DNA of 9,417 nt, from positions 1 through 9,417 of the forward strand of contig URNY01000110.1 of NCBI GenBank assembly GCA_900549375.1, written 5' to 3'. Source of the stretch: an uncultured Bacteroidales bacterium. GTDB taxonomy: Bacteria > Bacteroidota > Bacteroidia > Bacteroidales > Muribaculaceae. Numbering within the stretch: position 1 is the first letter of the stretch; each line of letters begins with the position of its first letter. The notes beneath the pieces were generated by a model. That model had not been told where the DNA came from. It saw only the letters and a program-made list of their open reading frames with translations, and searched no databases. Shown here one piece after another: positions 6,405 through 9,417 of this stretch. Both the position numbers and the translations under genes were made by a program.

Positions 6405-7496
6405 ATGATAAAAGTTACTGAATTCAAACCCATCTCTGCGCGTCTACGCGCCATCATGCCCACATTGGCGATTGCAATCTCAGCCGGCATAGGCCTGCAA
6501 TCCTGTTCCGATAATCTTCCCGACATCTCCGATGAAGACGAGACCGAACAACCCGACAACGGCGGCAACACAACCAACCGCAGCAACGACCTCGTCATTG
6601 CCGAGATCTTTTTCACCGGAACTCAGAGGCCATCCGGCATACAATATATCGGCGACGACTATATCAAGCTCTACAACAACTCCGACCATGTTGTCTATGC
6701 CGATGGCCTGACAATCTTCGAATCGGAGTTCCTCACCACAGAGAAATGCGAATATACTCCCGACATTATGACCGAGGCCATGACCGTCGACGCACTCTAC
6801 ACAATCCCCGGCAGCGGCACCGACCATCCCGTACAACCGGGAGAGTATCTGCTTATCGCCGACACCGGCATCGACCACCGCGAGCTGAATCCCAATTCCT
6901 TCGATCTGTCGGGAGCGGATTTCGAATGGTATGATGTATCAAGTGTGCCTTCGAGTCTCGACATTGACGGCACCACCGTGCCGAATCTCGACAAATGGTA
7001 TTGCTATACCCGCTCTTTCTTCATGCTCCACAACCGCGGTTTCAAGGCTTACGGTATCGCCCGCATTCCTGTGGACAAAGAGGAATATCTGCGCGATTAT
7101 CTCTACGACTATGAATATGTGATGACCCTTCCGGCCGGCACATTCCCGATGAGCGAATCGGCCTACCGCCTCCCCAACGAATGGATAGAGGATGTGGTGA
7201 ACTGCTCGATAGCCTCCGATTTCGCATGGGTTGTATCTGATTCATCGCTCGATTCCGGATGGACACATTGCGGCGAGATAAATGCCGACAAAAACAGATT
7301 TTTCAAAAGCGTGCGCCGCAAACTTGCCGGCTTCGACCGTAACGGGATAGCAATATTGCAGGATACCAACAATTCTTCTGAAGATTTCAACGCCGACTGC
7401 GTCCCCTCCGAGGTCGAACGTCAGGGAACCGCCATCGATGCCGCCGGCACCAAAGCCTCTTCAATCACTTATGATGGAGTAACACCCGTTAAATGA
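6405..7496 (+). CDS. DUF4876 family lipoprotein with lamin-tail-like region
   Basis: The product is 363 aa. A basic N-region and hydrophobic stretch (residues 18-31) lead to the lipobox LQSC, with Cys34 as the lipidation site. It is followed by SDNLPDISDEDETE, an acidic stretch of the kind that directs Bacteroides lipoproteins to the cell surface. From about 62 on, 'LVIAEIFFTG', 'YIKLYNNSDHVVYADGL' (86-102), 'PGEYLLIADTGIDH' (145-158) and 'FFMLHN' (205-210) follow the lamin-tail pattern, in which a strand ending in 'E.Y.N' precedes 'L.G..L'. The C-terminal 'GIAILQDTNNSSEDFN' (314-329) is typical of DUF4876 as I remember it. The Ig-like N-terminal part that I recall in longer relatives seems to be absent. 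The gene starts 12 bp after the receptor stop and overlaps the next gene by 4 bp, indicating co-translation. By analogy with other TonB receptor-lipoprotein pairs, it probably captures ligand or caps the receptor. This role is inferred; the family name is from memory. Confidence 0.82.
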   Translation: MIKVTEFKPISARLRAIMPTLAIAISAGIGLQSCSDNLPDISDEDETEQPDNGGNTTNRSNDLVIAEIFFTGTQRPSGIQYIGDDYIKLYNNSDHVVYADGLTIFESEFLTTEKCEYTPDIMTEAMTVDALYTIPGSGTDHPVQPGEYLLIADTGIDHRELNPNSFDLSGADFEWYDVSSVPSSLDIDGTTVPNLDKWYCYTRSFFMLHNRGFKAYGIARIPVDKEEYLRDYLYDYEYVMTLPAGTFPMSESAYRLPNEWIEDVVNCSIASDFAWVVSDSSLDSGWTHCGEINADKNRFFKSVRRKLAGFDRNGIAILQDTNNSSEDFNADCVPSEVERQGTAIDAAGTKASSITYDGVTPVK

Positions 7497-9037
7497 AGCG
7501 ACTCTCACTTTCGATATTATCTGCAATCGCAATCGTAGTCTCTGCTCGTAGTGAAGAGAGCGTGTCGCCCGACAGCGCACTTGTGCTGTCGAGCTTCGCC
7601 ACGTCGCGTTTCTTTCCGCAGTCGTTCGATTCCCCTTCGGGCACCAATTATCGTCTTCCCTATTCGCTGAACACGCTGAATGTGGGCTTCACTTCCGATA
7701 GACGTAACCTTTCGTCTCCGGGGCCGACAGGCAACGGCGCTGCGGCACTCGGCATAGAGGCCGATGCCTACGTGAAACACCATGGAGCAACTCTCTACGG
7801 TTCAGCCTCATATCGCAACGGCACAATCCGCGATGTGCGCTGGAACGAGACCGCCGACCTCGTCTTTGTCTATCCCTATACCACGGCCGACGCCATCGGC
7901 GGCAACATGCGGATGGAGACTTATTCTTTCGGCGGCGGTTATGCCGGAATGAACAACCGCGCGGAATGGGGTGCCGCAGCTTCCTATACGGCAGGGTTAT
8001 ACTACCGCAATGTCGACCCTCGCCCCAAAAACCTCAGCGGCATATTGCGCATCGCAGCCGGTGGCGGCATTAAGTTGGATAAGGACTATAGCATCTCGCT
8101 TTCTGCGGAATATATGAGATATACCCAAAGCAGCGACATCCGCTTTTTCAGCGAGACGGGAGAGACAAAGATCTATCATGCCACAGGGTTGGGAACCCAT
8201 TATGTGAGGTTTGCAGGAACCGGGAAATCTTCCCACTATTCAGGCAACGCATTCATAGGCTCACTCTCGCTTACTCCGGGATTCAGCCGCGGTTTCGTCG
8301 CCACAGTAGGAGGAAGTATCTATTCATTCTCCAAAATAATCGACGACCTCAACAGCCTTCCTCTGGCAAAAGCCTCGGAAAGATCCCTCTTTGTCGAAGC
8401 CGGCTGGCGCTCGGCCGACTGCATGCAAGACTATGGAGGAGGGAACGCATGGGCATTCAAAGGTACGGCTCTTCTCACTCATCGCACAGGACATGAGAAC
8501 GTATTCGGGGACGCCTCTTCGGGGATCTATCCGCAGACAGGAAGTGAGGAGCGCTTTCACGCCAACTTGCGTCGTTTCGTCGTCTCTCTCCTCTGGCAGT
8601 CGCCGCTCCGTATGTCCCGTTCATTCTCCCTCGAAGCCGAAGGAGGTTACAGCCGACAGCATCAGAACCATAGAGACCCGGTGAGATATTTCACAGTCAA
8701 CAGTCTTTACGGGCGCCTCAAAGCAATGGCCTCTTTTTCCCTTCCGCTGAAGATTCACGCCTCGTTCATGGTTTGCGGCACCATCCACAACCCTCTGAAA
8801 AGCGATATCTATCTCGAAAAAAAGCGACAGGATGACGACCGGGGACTGACCTCCGATTTCACCGAAAGTTTCCGCCGTATGGCATCGAATTCGGGAACGG
8901 CGGATTTGACAATGCGCCTGTCGAAAAGCGTCGGCAAACGCATCGCTCTATATGTCGACGCAAGGTTCGGTATGCAGTTCATTAAGGGCAACTCCCCGGG
9001 CAAGGGATGGTCGGCAGCGATAGGAGCGACCTTCTAA
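7493..9037 (+). CDS. DUF6850 family outer-membrane beta-barrel protein
   Basis: The product is 514 aa. Residues 1 to about 20 form a signal peptide (MKRLSLSILSAIAIVVSA). The remainder alternates short amphipathic strands with Gly- and Ser-rich turns, as in an outer-membrane barrel, and ends 'SAAIGATF' with the terminal Phe of a BAM-recognition signal. Family-like motifs are 'ADAYVKHHGATLYGSASYRNG' (90-110), 'WNETADLVFVYPYTTAD' (117-133), 'GGNMRMETYSFGGGY' (136-150) and 'RNVDPRPKN' (172-180), which I recognise as DUF6850. No plug domain or TonB box is present, so it is not itself a TonB receptor. The start ATG overlaps the stop of the lipoprotein gene (ATGA), implying translational coupling. 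It may form a pore, a docking barrel or a partner of the receptor. The function is not known to me. Confidence 0.85.
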   Translation: MKRLSLSILSAIAIVVSARSEESVSPDSALVLSSFATSRFFPQSFDSPSGTNYRLPYSLNTLNVGFTSDRRNLSSPGPTGNGAAALGIEADAYVKHHGATLYGSASYRNGTIRDVRWNETADLVFVYPYTTADAIGGNMRMETYSFGGGYAGMNNRAEWGAAASYTAGLYYRNVDPRPKNLSGILRIAAGGGIKLDKDYSISLSAEYMRYTQSSDIRFFSETGETKIYHATGLGTHYVRFAGTGKSSHYSGNAFIGSLSLTPGFSRGFVATVGGSIYSFSKIIDDLNSLPLAKASERSLFVEAGWRSADCMQDYGGGNAWAFKGTALLTHRTGHENVFGDASSGIYPQTGSEERFHANLRRFVVSLLWQSPLRMSRSFSLEAEGGYSRQHQNHRDPVRYFTVNSLYGRLKAMASFSLPLKIHASFMVCGTIHNPLKSDIYLEKKRQDDDRGLTSDFTESFRRMASNSGTADLTMRLSKSVGKRIALYVDARFGMQFIKGNSPGKGWSAAIGATF

Positions 9038-9076
9038 ACAATTGATAACAAATAAATTCTCATAACATAAAAAAAT

Positions 9077-9417
9077 ATGGCAAACATAAAAAAACTGATT
9101 CTTGGAATTTCTATCCTCCTCTCTTTGGGAGCGCAGGCGAAGAATCCCATTCCGGCCGATACTGCGGTCCTCACGGGCAAGCTCCCCAACGGATATACCT
9201 ATTATATCCGGCAGAACCGGTCGCCCAAAGGCATGGCGGATTTTTTCATAGCATGCCGCACAGGCTCGGTAAACGAAGAGGAGAACCAGCGTGGGCTCGC
9301 TCATTTCTTAGAGCACATGTGCTTCAACGGAACGGAGCATTTTCCCGGTAATTCACTAATCACATGGCTCGAAAGCGTAGGAGTGAAGTTCGGGGCCAAT
9401 CTGAACGCCTATACCTC
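9077..9417 (+). CDS. M16 family zinc peptidase (insulinase/pitrilysin-like), N-terminal part
   Basis: Only the first 113 codons are in the window. The protein begins MANIKKLILGISILLSLGAQA, a signal peptide, so it acts outside the cytoplasm. It continues with 'LTGKLPNGYTYYIRQN' (32-47), the usual M16 N-terminal strand, and 'RTGSVNEEENQRGLAHFLEH' (61-80). His76, Glu79 and His80 form the HxxEH zinc and catalytic motif; the distal zinc-ligand Glu should lie beyond the window edge. 'MCFNGTEHFPGNSLITWLES' follows, as in secreted Bacteroidales M16 enzymes of about 900 aa. These enzymes degrade peptides or small unfolded proteins in a closed chamber. The gene starts 39 bp after the barrel gene with no clear promoter or terminator between, so it is probably in the same operon. 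The intergenic sequence is AT-rich and lacks a Shine-Dalgarno site. Confidence 0.93.
   Translation, partial: MANIKKLILGISILLSLGAQAKNPIPADTAVLTGKLPNGYTYYIRQNRSPKGMADFFIACRTGSVNEEENQRGLAHFLEHMCFNGTEHFPGNSLITWLESVGVKFGANLNAYT

Noticed and set aside
9038..9076. Separate promoter for the M16 peptidase gene
   Set aside because: The 39-bp gap has AT-rich sequence but no TAnnTTTG box and no terminator hairpin, so read-through from the operon is the simpler view.

Overview
This window looks like a chromosomal segment of a Bacteroidales bacterium, plausibly a gut Muribaculaceae/S24-7-type organism. The order is well supported and the family is only an inference. The evidence is: start sites without Shine-Dalgarno sequences; several matches to the Bacteroidetes sigma-ABfr promoter (TTTG-N19-21-TAnnTTTG); a lipoprotein whose lipidated Cys is followed by acidic residues; a C-terminal domain resembling the type IX secretion (T9SS) sorting signal; and protein families almost confined to Bacteroidetes (DUF4876, DUF6850). 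I see no rRNA, tRNA, transposase, phage gene or CRISPR array.

Left part (1-1908). A small lipoprotein gene of unknown function (147-728, +) converges on a membrane-protein gene (775-1539, -). The latter has an SH3-like N-terminal region after its signal peptide, several transmembrane helices and a four-cysteine C-terminal motif. Upstream of it lies a 369-bp non-coding stretch. This holds a well-formed promoter for the membrane protein, a 9-bp tandem repeat that would fall in its 5' untranslated region, a 17-bp palindrome, and the intrinsic terminator of the next gene.

Middle part (1909-3803). A 579-aa secreted protein on the minus strand has propeller-like repeats and a C-terminal sorting-like domain. 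Its promoter -7 box ends four bases before its ATG, so its mRNA may be leaderless. It is divergent from the right-hand operon, and both promoters, each with the same -7 box TAATTTTG, lie in the 155-bp gap.

Right part (3804-9417, all +). This is a compact envelope operon. It encodes a TonB-dependent outer-membrane receptor (862 aa), a DUF4876 lipoprotein with a lamin-tail-like region (363 aa, 12 bp downstream), a DUF6850 outer-membrane beta-barrel protein (514 aa, overlapping the previous gene by 4 bp as ATGA), and the start of a secreted M16 zinc peptidase with an intact HFLEH motif (cut by the window end). The layout suggests a TonB-powered uptake system with a probable surface lipoprotein partner, a second barrel and an exported peptidase. 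The substrate cannot be read from the sequence; peptide-derived or metal-chelate ligands are speculation. This module is the most interesting part of the window.
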